Source of the DNA: Estrella lausannensis
GTDB lineage: Bacteria > Chlamydiota > Chlamydiia > Chlamydiales > Criblamydiaceae
Assembly (NCBI RefSeq): GCF_900000175.1
Contig: NZ_CWGJ01000015.1
Location: 1 to 55,686, forward strand
Reading direction: 5' to 3'
Length of the DNA: 55,686 bases
The position numbers and the translations under genes were made by a program. Position 1 is the stretch's first letter, and each line of letters opens with the position of its first letter. The notes beneath the pieces are model-generated. The model saw nothing but the letters and a program-made list of their open reading frames with translations. It was not told the origin of the DNA and did no database searches. This document shows, one piece after another, positions 48,674-55,686 of this stretch.

Positions 48674-49750
48674 TCAGGAATGAATCCCCTGCCACCAATT
48701 GGAGAACTTGGAAGCCAGGAAGTCTCCCTTCAATTTTTTGATGCAATCGCCGGTCTTGCAAGTTCTGAGCTTAGGACACCGTTTGACGAACTTTTCATTA
48801 TAAGGACATGGGCCCTGAATAAACGTCTTATTGGCGCCGCGGGGGGCGTATTTGAACCCGTGCGACGGGCCGAAGAGCGAGAATACGGGAGTCTCCGTCG
48901 TTCCGGCAAGGTGAAGAGGAAACGAGTCCATGGAGATCACCGCCTCCACTCTCCTGAATAGATATTGAAGCGCTTCCGGACTTAAACGATCCACAAGGAT
49001 TGATGCCCCAGGAAATTGAAACGACATCTCCAGTGCTCTGAGGCGCTCCTCCTCGTTGCCCTGAAGGAAAAGAAAATTAAAGGCAAATTGACCCTGAATT
49101 TTACGAAGGAAGGCGATCAACTCTTTGCTATCGGCTTCCTTGTTTTTCCAGTTCGAAAAGGGAGAGACTAAAAGGCGCGGGCCGTCTGCGGGAAGCGTCT
49201 TCAGCATCTCTTCGATCCTATCAACCTCGGCTTTAGACACTTTGAGGGACAACCCCTGAAGGGAGAAGGGTCTTTTGTCATTAAAGTAGCTTTTGATGAG
49301 CGACAACATATCCTCACGCACATTCTGTCCCTGAGGCGGGTCGGTGTGGAAATTGGTAAAAAAAGTATTCACCCTCTCAGGAACGCTCTTTTTGCCAAAC
49401 CCGACTTTGTATTTGGTCTTGCAAAAGAAGGTAATCAGGCCTGACTTGATATTGCCCTGCAAATCGAAGAGGGCATCATAGCTCTCATGGGTTAACTGCT
49501 CTAAAAAAGCCCTGACTTCGGCGCGGTTTGTCCGGCAAAAGATATTTTTGCGCCACTTTTTGGAGTCGAAAGCGATCACCCGGTCGATGATGGGACAAGC
49601 GCGGAGCACATCGGCAAAACGCTCCTCCACAACCCAATGAATGGATGCACCGGGGGCTCTTGCCTTGAGGTAGTAGGCTGCATCAAACGCCTGGACGATA
49701 TCGCCGAGGGATGATGTCTTGACGATCAGATACCTCTTTCTTCCTTCCAT
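48674..49750 (-). CDS. Glycosyltransferase family 9 (heptosyltransferase)
   Basis: 358 residues. N-terminal KRYLIVKTSSLGDIVQAF is the GT9 signature. Family segments follow: IHWVVEERFADVLRACPIID, ISMDSFPLHLAGTTETPVFS and LFGPSHGFKYAP. The enzyme adds heptose from ADP-heptose to lipopolysaccharide core in other bacteria (WaaC/WaaF/WaaQ). It acts at the inner face of the inner membrane. Its start overlaps the pseudouridine synthase by 25 bases, giving a coupled gene pair downstream of pheS. Heptose use differs between chlamydial lineages, so the acceptor sugar is not predicted. Confidence 0.9.
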   Translation of the reverse strand: MEGRKRYLIVKTSSLGDIVQAFDAAYYLKARAPGASIHWVVEERFADVLRACPIIDRVIAFDSKKWRKNIFCRTNRAEVRAFLEQLTHESYDALFDLQGNIKSGLITFFCKTKYKVGFGKKSVPERVNTFFTNFHTDPPQGQNVREDMLSLIKSYFNDKRPFSLQGLSLKVSKAEVDRIEEMLKTLPADGPRLLVSPFSNWKNKEADSKELIAFLRKIQGQFAFNFLFLQGNEEERLRALEMSFQFPGASILVDRLSPEALQYLFRRVEAVISMDSFPLHLAGTTETPVFSLFGPSHGFKYAPRGANKTFIQGPCPYNEKFVKRCPKLRTCKTGDCIKKLKGDFLASKFSNWWQGIHS

Positions 49751-50637
49751 ACTTTTCCAAAAAATGTATTGAGGGCATTTGCGAAATCTTGAGGGATTGG
49801 GGATTTGATATGGATTGGCGGGGCCCCTTCCTCCATCAGGAAACTTACAGACCTGGCGTGCAGCAAAAAGCGCTTAGGGCATAGCCCCTCCGGCCTTTTC
49901 CATCCATACTGGACGTCTCCGATCAGCGGATGGCCAAGGGAGGCCATATGGCTTCTGATCTGGTGGGTCCTGCCCGTTTTTGGCTCCAGCAGCAGCAAAG
50001 AGACCCCTTTTCCCACTTTAAGCACCTGCCAGGCCGTTTCGGCATGCTGGCCTTTTCCTTTTGAAACAGATCCCATGATTGTCTGCCCATGGTAGGAGCT
50101 AACTTTACCGAGATTGGAGGAGACTGTCCCCCGCTCTTTCTTAAGAGTGCCTCGTACAAGAGCCAGATAGCGCTTGCGGATGCGTCTTTTACGAAATGCA
50201 TCCAATAGAAGCTCTTCAGCAGCTTTTGTCTTGGCAAAGAGTAAAACTCCGGTCGTGTCCTTATCCAGACGATGCAGGGGGTAGAGGTCGCCCTTCACCT
50301 CTTTGATCAGCTCAAAAAGACCATGATCTATCGAAGAAAGGCCTGCCGGCTTATCATAGGCGATAAGCTGCGCGTCTTCATAAAGGACGCGGTTAGAATC
50401 AAACTGATGGCGTATCGGTGAGACATCATCTTTTTTGAAAGGGATGATGGTAACGGTGTCCCCGCTGGCAAGCTTTCTCGAACCAAACCTCTCGACTTCG
50501 CCATTGACTGTACAGCGATTGAGCTCTAAGGCGGCTTTGATTTCACGGACGCTGAAAGCACCCTGAAAGTGCTTTTGCAAGTAGTTCTGCAGCGTTGCGG
50601 GCAACTGCTGCTCGGACACTTTCAACGATTCCATCAA
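49726..50637 (-). CDS. RluA-family pseudouridine synthase
   Basis: 303 residues: an S4 RNA-binding domain (about 20-80, LELNRCTVNGEVERFGSRKL) and a catalytic domain with HRLDKDTTGVLLFAKT carrying the catalytic Asp. GRTHQIRSHMASLGHPLIGD is the second family motif. The most likely target is 23S rRNA uridines, as for RluC/RluD. It starts inside the pheS stop codon and overlaps the downstream glycosyltransferase, so it is part of the pheS transcription unit. Confidence 0.92.
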   Translation of the reverse strand: MMESLKVSEQQLPATLQNYLQKHFQGAFSVREIKAALELNRCTVNGEVERFGSRKLASGDTVTIIPFKKDDVSPIRHQFDSNRVLYEDAQLIAYDKPAGLSSIDHGLFELIKEVKGDLYPLHRLDKDTTGVLLFAKTKAAEELLLDAFRKRRIRKRYLALVRGTLKKERGTVSSNLGKVSSYHGQTIMGSVSKGKGQHAETAWQVLKVGKGVSLLLLEPKTGRTHQIRSHMASLGHPLIGDVQYGWKRPEGLCPKRFLLHARSVSFLMEEGAPPIHIKSPIPQDFANALNTFFGKVWKEERGI

Positions 50638-51662
50638 AGGGACGAATACTGGTTTAAAAAGCGCTGGTCGTTTTCAGAAAAAATTCGGATATCGCGAATG
50701 CCGTATTTCAGCATAACAAGCCGCTCAATACCCATACCCCAGGCAAAACCGCTGTACTCTTCAGGGTCGATTCCCCCATTGATGAGCACCTCGGGATGTA
50801 CCATTCCGGCGCCTGCAATTTCAAGCCATCCGGTGTGCTTGCAGATGGGGCATCCCGCTCCATTGCAGGCAAGGCAGTGAATATCGAGCTCCAAGCCTGG
50901 TTCCACAAACGGGAAGTAGCTTGGGCGGAAGCGCATTTTGATCTCTTTGTGAAAGAGGCGCTGAATAAAAAGCTCTAAAGTGGCGATCAGGTCACTGAAG
51001 GAGACATTTTTGTCGATGTAAATCGCTTCAACCTGATGGAAAAAGACGTGGGACCTTGCGGTGACGGATTCGTTGCGGTAGCATTTCCCTGGCGCGATAA
51101 TGCGGATGGGCGGCTTTCTCTTCTCCATGACCCGTGCCTGGATATTGCTCGTGTGGGTTCTTAAGAGAACGTCGGAGGATATATAAAATGTATCCTGCAG
51201 ATCCCTCGCAGGATGTTCCGGCGGAAAGTTCAAAGCTTCAAAATTGTAATAGTCGGTGTCAATCTCCGGGCCGCCTTCGACAGAAAATCCCATGGAGATC
51301 AAGATGTCTAAAATTTCTTCAAGGGCATGCGAGATGACGTGGCGTCTGCCGAGTGTTTTAGCCCTTCCGGGCAACGTGACATCGATCGCTTCCGCCTTCA
51401 GCGCTCTATCCTCTTCAATCTCAATTAGATTGTCTATAGCTTCGCTCAGAGTTTTCTCAAGCTGACCTTTGAGATCGTTGATGAGCTTGCCCATGGCAGG
51501 CCTGTGCTCTTGCGAGACATCCTTCAGCTCTTTCATCAGATCTTGAAGCGGTCCTTTCTTCCCCAGGTACTTAACTTTGATAGCTTCCAGGTCCTGAGTA
51601 GTTGCCGCGTGGCTGATGTCCTGGTGAAATTTCAGTTCTATCTCTTTGATCGATTCCAGCAC
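50634..51662 (-). CDS. pheS: Phenylalanyl-tRNA synthetase alpha subunit
   Basis: Catalytic subunit of the alpha2-beta2 enzyme. 342 residues. The N-terminal coiled coil (about 1-90, KVKYLGKKGPLQDLMKELKD) and class II catalytic core are intact: motif 1 region RRHVISHALEEILDI, motif 2 APGKCYRNESVTARSHVFFH and motif 3 FAWGMGIERLVMLKYGIRDIR. pheT is not in this window, the arrangement seen in chlamydiae, where pheS and pheT lie apart. A terminator lies between rplT and pheS, so it may be attenuated or separately promoted. Confidence 0.97.
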   Translation of the reverse strand: MLESIKEIELKFHQDISHAATTQDLEAIKVKYLGKKGPLQDLMKELKDVSQEHRPAMGKLINDLKGQLEKTLSEAIDNLIEIEEDRALKAEAIDVTLPGRAKTLGRRHVISHALEEILDILISMGFSVEGGPEIDTDYYNFEALNFPPEHPARDLQDTFYISSDVLLRTHTSNIQARVMEKRKPPIRIIAPGKCYRNESVTARSHVFFHQVEAIYIDKNVSFSDLIATLELFIQRLFHKEIKMRFRPSYFPFVEPGLELDIHCLACNGAGCPICKHTGWLEIAGAGMVHPEVLINGGIDPEEYSGFAWGMGIERLVMLKYGIRDIRIFSENDQRFLNQYSSL

Positions 51663-51694
51663 TTGAGACTCCCTGTAAACGGGCGGATATAGAT

Positions 51695-51725
51695 GAAAAA
51701 AAAGGGAGTCCGGATGGGACTCCCT
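51695..51725 (-). terminator. Terminator or attenuator between rplT and pheS
   Basis: On the minus strand AGGGAGTCC pairs with GGACTCCCT (9 bp, five-base loop) followed by eight U residues. It would end infC-rpmI-rplT transcripts or regulate readthrough to pheS. Confidence 0.88.
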
Positions 51726-51746
51726 AAAGAGTATTAAATTCGCACT

Positions 51747-52103
51747 TTAAGCAAGCGCTTTCTTCGACATGTCGACAACCTTGGCAAATCCTTCCGGATC
51801 GCGGATCGCCATGTCAGCAAGCACTTTCCTATCAAGTTCGCACTTTGCCACTTTCAGGCCGTGGATGAACTTGCTGTAGGAGACGCCGTGAATTTTCGCT
51901 GCAGCGGAAAGACGCGTGATCCACAGGCTGCGGAAATTGCGTTTCTTCTGCTTACGATGCGTCCAGCTGTAGGCCAAAGCCCTCATTACAGCTTCTTTTG
52001 TGATCCTGAGGTGGTTTTTTCGGTCTCCCCAAAATCCTTTTGCTTGCTTGAGAATGCGTTTTTTTCGGCGATGTGCTGCAACAGCATTGGTAACTCTAAC
52101 CAT
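51747..52103 (-). CDS. rplT: 50S ribosomal protein L20
   Basis: Primary 23S rRNA-binding protein needed for early 50S assembly; in many bacteria it also represses its own operon. 118 residues, the usual length, with MVRVTNAVAAHRRKKRILKQ at the N-terminus, then AKGFWGDRKNHLRITKEAVM and the helical C-terminus. It is 38 bp after rpmI. Confidence 0.98.
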   Translation of the reverse strand: MVRVTNAVAAHRRKKRILKQAKGFWGDRKNHLRITKEAVMRALAYSWTHRKQKKRNFRSLWITRLSAAAKIHGVSYSKFIHGLKVAKCELDRKVLADMAIRDPEGFAKVVDMSKKALA

Positions 52104-52141
52104 CGCATTCCTCCATGATCTTTAACTGATACATTACGTTC

Positions 52142-52339
52142 TTATTTTACGCACAATGCGCGCTTATACATCTTGAGCTGGGCGTCACTGACTAGCCCTG
52201 GCCTGCGAAGTTGTCTTTTGCGCTTTGCCGTCTTCTTTGTTAAAATATGACGCTTTCCTGGGCGCGCCCTTTTGAGTTTCCCGGTACCGGTCACTCTGAA
52301 CCTGGCTGCAACAGCCTTTTTAGTCTTCATTTTTGGCAC
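52142..52339 (-). CDS. rpmI: 50S ribosomal protein L35
   Basis: 65-residue basic ribosomal protein, full length, starting [20 protein letters not shown] and containing [20 protein letters not shown]. Located between infC and rplT, the conserved order. Confidence 0.97.
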   Translation of the reverse strand: MPKMKTKKAVAARFRVTGTGKLKRARPGKRHILTKKTAKRKRQLRRPGLVSDAQLKMYKRALCVK

Positions 52340-52401
52340 GATAACCTCTCTTCATCTTGAGTCGTTGCTGCCCAACGTTTTACTACTTTGATTCCTGAAG
52401 A

Positions 52402-52908
52402 CTACTTCTTTTTAGCCTTCGGCGACAAAACAGTACTTAGTATTCGGCCCATCATGGAAGGAGGAGCTTCAGCAATCGAGATTTCCGCAAGTTCATCGCA
52501 CACCTTGGTCATCAGGGCTCTCCCGACTTCAGGGTGCATCATTTCCCTACCTCTGAAGGCCAATGTAATTTTGACCTTATTGCCTTTAAGCAAAAAATCC
52601 TTTGCCTGCCTCAGCTTTGTCTCCAAATCATGATCATCGATATTTGGTTTGAATTTAACTTCTTTAACCTTGATCTGATGTTGGGCTTTTTTGTTTTCTT
52701 TTTCCCGTTTAGTCTGATCATATCGGAACTTACCGAAGTTCATGATCTTGCATACGGGAGGCGTTGATGTTGGGACGATCTCTACGAGATCCAGTCCGAC
52801 CTCTTCGGCCATTCTGATTGCCTCTTGAATTAAGACAACTCCAACTTGTTCGCCTTTATCATCAATCAACCGCACTTTTGGCGTGCGAATTTCATTGTTA
52901 ATTCTCAA
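52402..52908 (-). CDS. infC: Translation initiation factor IF-3
   Basis: Binds the 30S subunit, prevents subunit joining and checks the start codon and initiator tRNA. 168 residues with the IF3 N-domain (RINNEIRTPKVRLIDDKGEQ) and C-domain (KFRPNID-like KFKPNIDDHDLETKLRQAKD, FRGREMMHPEVGRAL). No ATG or GTG exists near the family N-terminus; the best start is TTG at 52908 with GGGAG upstream. ATT in the third codon is another option. Non-AUG starts are common for infC and are the basis of its autoregulation in E. coli, so this is probably functional here. Confidence 0.96.
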   Translation of the reverse strand: MRINNEIRTPKVRLIDDKGEQVGVVLIQEAIRMAEEVGLDLVEIVPTSTPPVCKIMNFGKFRYDQTKREKENKKAQHQIKVKEVKFKPNIDDHDLETKLRQAKDFLLKGNKVKITLAFRGREMMHPEVGRALMTKVCDELAEISIAEAPPSMMGRILSTVLSPKAKKK

Positions 52909-53226
52909 ACTTTTTTTTCTCTCCCTGTTTCAAGCAGGATCTTTGGATAGAATAACCTATCTTATTTTCGAGCTCGTCAAAAAACCCTGCCTGTCCATCG
53001 GCCGGTTTTCTTTAACCATAACCCAATCTAAGAGAAAAAGAACCTCTCTCTTCCTCTTCAATCGATGCGACCATAAAAAGAACTGCCTAATGCACTATCC
53101 TTTCGGACGCTTGAGCGTGCCTCTCATCATCGATCGACAGGCGAAGACCGTGGCCGGCAACTTCCTACCAAAACTCTTTCTCTACTGCTGTGCGGGTCAA
53201 CTGTTTGACCTGCTCTGCAGCTTCTT
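52909..53226. other. Leader region upstream of infC
   Basis: 318 bp without a convincing gene; a plus-strand open frame across it lacks a Shine-Dalgarno and any family feature. It presumably holds the infC promoter and leader on the minus strand. I cannot place the promoter or an L20-binding structure with confidence. Confidence 0.5.
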
Positions 53227-54537
53227 TTAAAGAGACAGAGGAAGTGCTCCTGTCTTTTCAAGACAGAATGCAATCAGTCTTTCGAACGAGCCACTTAGCG
53301 TTGCCTTAACCAGGACCATATCGCTTTTTTCGTGGGATTCATTACGAATCTTCACCGAAAGCGGTTCGGGGATTGATGCCACCTCTAACGAGGGACCTTC
53401 CCAAAACTCTTGGCGCGCGTCCTGGTAAAACAGAGCAAAACGCTTTGCAACCGTTTTTTTTCCTTGAGAGCGGTTTGTTGAGAGGGTCTCTTTTTGGATC
53501 AATGCCTCTAAGGACACCCACTCAGCAGAAACATCGCTTTTCTCCAGACCGAAATTCTCAGAATGGAGAGAAAGCCAGCGACTCTCAACTCCGGATATAT
53601 TAGCGTTTTTTTCGATGAATTGCAAGGAGGAAATAACCGTCTTAACGCTTAAGTGCGACGGAACAAAAAAATAGGCCGTATCCGCCCAAAATTGGTCGGT
53701 ATACCAGAGTCCTCGGCGCTGATGAGGATCTAGGGCGCGCACTTTAAGACCGATTTCCGCCGAACCGCGATACTCTCTTCCCCTCTTTTGACACTGAAGG
53801 TAATACTCGGCATGCCAAGACAACCTCTCACTTTCAAGATCTGAAGAGGGGTTTGCAGGAGTTCGAATGACGCTAATCCCCTCGCTTTCATAGGCTTTGG
53901 CTGTTAAATCCTCTAACTTCCGAAGAGCTGCGACTCCTTTTGTCAAAAAAACTGGCCTACTCCCGATGAACTCAAACAGTTGCAGGTCCTTCCCAAGCTT
54001 TTCATGTGATTTTTCGTCCGCGCTCTTGAGGGATTTTACTTTAGATTTCAAAGAAGCCTGATCTTCGGCCGCCACACCTGAGAGGCGGCAGCGGTATGAG
54101 GGCTTACCCCCGATGAGTGTTTTTTCCTGATGAACCGCCAGGATTTTGACGGCGCCCGCCTCCTTGGAACGCGCTTCACCGCGAAGATCGCCGGGCACCA
54201 CCAGATTGTCGATCCGCACCAGCGACGCCAAAGCATTTTTCTCAAGCCGCTTCAGGTCATGCATGATCTCCCATTCGCCATGGGACTTGAACATCGAAAC
54301 CGCTACATCTCTAAGCATTTCGTGATGAATCAGGGGGATATTGGCCGATATGAGGTCGCGGATACGATCGTTGACAAACTGCACAGCAGAAGCGTCCAGC
54401 TCAAATTCAGTTAAAAAATCGCGGGAAAAACAGTTATTTTCTGCAAAACTCCCCGACATTTGAATTTTGGGAAATAGATCTTTTACTGCTTTAGCAAGAA
54501 GGAAGGAGGCGATGGTTGCGGGGGTGTTGGTTTGCAT
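53227..54537 (-). CDS. Degenerate threonyl-tRNA synthetase paralogue
   Basis: 436 residues at the place where many bacteria have thrS, upstream of infC. It aligns by eye to ThrRS from the editing domain to the end of the class II core: LLAKAVKDLFPKIQMSGSFA matches [20 protein letters not shown] of E. coli, KSHEKLGKDLQLFEF matches RDHRKIGKQLDLYHM, and LSGSFERLIAFCLEKTGALP matches LGSMERFIGILTEEFAGFFP. Lost: the TGS domain, both editing His (HSCAH), the CPGH zinc Cys, the DDAHIF His, the MIHRA His and the whole anticodon domain. Start: ATG at 54537; a TTG lies three codons earlier. It cannot be a normal synthetase; a regulatory or RNA-binding role, or decay, is likely. Confidence 0.75.
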   Translation of the reverse strand: MQTNTPATIASFLLAKAVKDLFPKIQMSGSFAENNCFSRDFLTEFELDASAVQFVNDRIRDLISANIPLIHHEMLRDVAVSMFKSHGEWEIMHDLKRLEKNALASLVRIDNLVVPGDLRGEARSKEAGAVKILAVHQEKTLIGGKPSYRCRLSGVAAEDQASLKSKVKSLKSADEKSHEKLGKDLQLFEFIGSRPVFLTKGVAALRKLEDLTAKAYESEGISVIRTPANPSSDLESERLSWHAEYYLQCQKRGREYRGSAEIGLKVRALDPHQRRGLWYTDQFWADTAYFFVPSHLSVKTVISSLQFIEKNANISGVESRWLSLHSENFGLEKSDVSAEWVSLEALIQKETLSTNRSQGKKTVAKRFALFYQDARQEFWEGPSLEVASIPEPLSVKIRNESHEKSDMVLVKATLSGSFERLIAFCLEKTGALPLSL

Positions 54538-54569
54538 TACCTGCAAAGCGCTAAGGCTTAATTTGAATT

Positions 54570-54642
54570 GGGATATAGCTGACTCGAACAGCTGACCTCC
54601 ACGATGTCAACGTGGCGCTCTAACCAACTGAGCTAATATCCC
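54570..54642 (-). tRNA. tRNA-Val (anticodon GAC)
   Basis: 73 nt, minus strand. Acceptor arms GGGATAT/ATATCCC, D arm GCTC-AGTTGGTTA-GAGC, anticodon arm CCACG-TTGACAT-CGTGG with anticodon GAC, T arm AGCTG-TTCGAGT-CAGCT. No encoded CCA. It sits 32 bp before the ThrRS-like gene on the same strand. Confidence 0.97.
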
Positions 54643-55071
54643 GTTTTGGTTAAATGAAGTGACATATTAGCCAATAACACTTCATTTTTTCAACTGAAAA
54701 ATACAGGACGCAAAATAAAGACCTATCCTCCTCTTGGTTTAGCTCTCACTAACAGGGGCTTGCGCCCCCTCGGCCCGGGCGAATCCATCTTTGTCTCGTA
54801 CATCCTTTATAAACGCTCTCCTCCCTCCTCTTTGAACAACAGGAAACTTGAGATAAGCAATTCACCATTAACCAGCCTATCGGTCAATAAATTGCACTGC
54901 TAATAACACGATAAATTTTCACATCGTTCCTCCGAGCAGAAACAGGGTAATTGCAATCGAATAGCCCTACGAGGTTTTGTCGCAGAATCCTTCTAGGGCA
55001 TTTCGCAAAAACGAGATTTTCACCGTATCCAGTTCAAAATTAATAGATTATATTACACAACCAAGCAACCG
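54643..55071. other. Gene-free gap downstream of tRNA-Val
   Basis: 429 bp. A small GC-rich hairpin-like patch at about 54749-54780 (GGGGCTTGCGCCCC) is the only structure seen. No family A or B repeats here. Confidence 0.55.
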
Positions 55072-55614
55072 TTAATTGTTTTTGATTCGCTCGTCATCCT
55101 CTTTGACAATCCTAACGGCATTTTCAAATGTTTCTTGGTGTACTTTTTGAAGAGGCGCAATCTCATCACCTGTGTGGATGCAGTATTGAATTGTCCCATA
55201 ATATAATCCAATTAAAGCGATCTGCTCATCATTCTTACGGTCCACTTGTTTGATCCAAAACCCTCCTTGAGGATTGATGTATGAGACCTTAAATACAAAA
55301 TTATTTTCATCAAAAGGATAGTTCAAAAGATAGGGACGAATTTGTTCGCTGTTATTATACCTCGCGATCAATTCACTAACCAAATTTACTATCAGACGTC
55401 TCCCCTCTTTGATTGTGCCGGGACCTTTTTTGTTAACCCCAAGCGTAATAGAATTAATTCCTTTATCAGAACTTCCCCCCATCACATAAATTGGCAAGTC
55501 ATTAGGTTTCAAAACTTCCTTAGAGTATTTTTTTATTATCTCCTTTGACATTGTTTCATAAACAGGTTCTTGAGAAAAAAAATTTAAAAAAAGAAGAAAT
55601 GTAAAACCAATCAT
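55072..55614 (-). CDS. AT-rich secreted hypothetical protein
   Basis: 180 residues with an N-terminal signal-peptide-like segment MIGFTFLLFLNFFSQEP. The rest is soluble with no recognised domain; YVMGGSSDKGINSITLGVNK and FKVSYINPQGGFWIKQVDRK are the most distinctive stretches. AGGG precedes the ATG. The coding sequence is visibly richer in A/T than everything upstream, indicating a recent arrival or a different chromosomal segment. Its neighbour on the far side is outside the window. I do not recognise the family. Confidence 0.68.
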   Translation of the reverse strand: MIGFTFLLFLNFFSQEPVYETMSKEIIKKYSKEVLKPNDLPIYVMGGSSDKGINSITLGVNKKGPGTIKEGRRLIVNLVSELIARYNNSEQIRPYLLNYPFDENNFVFKVSYINPQGGFWIKQVDRKNDEQIALIGLYYGTIQYCIHTGDEIAPLQKVHQETFENAVRIVKEDDERIKNN

Positions 55615-55686
55615 AATCCAACCCTATTTCTTTTATTTGAAATATCAAAACCGATGTCTTCTATAACTCTTTGATAGCCTTTAGAA

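Noticed and set aside
52883-53230. A 115-codon plus-strand open frame across the infC leader
   Set aside because: Overlaps the infC start region on the other strand and lacks initiation signals.
54570-55614. A tRNA-Val-linked integrative island
   Set aside because: The AT-rich gene lies on the 5' side of the tRNA, no duplicated tRNA end or integrase is visible.

Overview
The window reads as a chromosome segment of an environmental (amoeba- or host-associated) member of the Chlamydiae, with roughly balanced base composition. Three things point there: a type III secretion translocator operon of chlamydial CopB/CopD type with an LcrH/SycD chaperone (2489-5452), a recognisable relative of the Chlamydia protein CT584 (putative needle-tip protein, 43707-44264), and many secreted or membrane-seeking proteins without recognisable families. 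Some genes are unusual for the pathogenic Chlamydiaceae, notably a complete histidine-utilisation set. A Criblamydiaceae- or Parachlamydiaceae-like bacterium is my inference; species cannot be fixed from this sequence.

Layout. 117-2422: MgtE magnesium transporter and a methyltransferase. 2489-5452 (minus): T3SS translocators and chaperone. 5828-9344: sodium-dependent (NSS) transporter, RuvB, a SpoIID-domain protein. 9394-15408: a papain/C39-like protein lacking its catalytic Cys, QueA, a family 1 glycoside hydrolase, a YyaL-type thioredoxin-domain protein. 15409-16645: a repeat-filled gap. 16646-27625: a giant coiled-coil protein, a sialidase-like propeller, an IS1-type InsA remnant, acetyl-CoA synthetase, an RlmI-type rRNA methyltransferase, DUF423, Nudix, PEBP and a methyltransferase. 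28085-30110: four tandem paralogues of a small hydrophobic protein family I do not recognise. 30240-38013: hutH, a pterin dehydratase, hutU, hutI, an unknown 569-residue protein and hutG. 37979-42058: nagA, an asparagine-synthetase-like protein with both active sites altered, and an overlapping methyltransferase. 42070-42174: the SRP 4.5S RNA. 42282-46290: Nudix, a Cys-rich lipoprotein, the CT584-like protein, a hydrophobic protein and a BioD/DRTGG-like protein. 46302-54642 (minus): an apparently exported short-chain dehydrogenase and kinase-like pair, a heptosyltransferase, RluA, pheS, rplT, rpmI, infC, a degenerate threonyl-tRNA synthetase and tRNA-Val. 55072-55614: an AT-rich secreted hypothetical protein.

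Two families of palindromic dispersed repeats run through the window. Family A has ends TATACCGAAAG/CTTTCGGTATA, about 25 full or partial copies, and size classes near 45, 78 and 160 bp. Its long form has an internal stem whose arms change together between copies. Family B is about 50 bp, centred on AAATCATACGATTT, with six copies often abutting family A. Together they occupy most of the longer gaps, and one B copy supplies the stop codon of a gene.

Functionally, the hut genes would convert histidine through urocanate, imidazolone propionate and formimidoyl-glutamate to glutamate plus formamide. The infC-rpmI-rplT-(terminator)-pheS order is the classical bacterial one, and the gene at the usual thrS position upstream of infC is a ThrRS-derived protein without its N-terminal TGS domain, zinc ligands or anticodon domain. 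The strongest candidates for new biology are that pseudo-synthetase, the covarying repeat family, the four-gene paralogue array, the altered AsnB/methyltransferase pair and the exported SDR/kinase pair.
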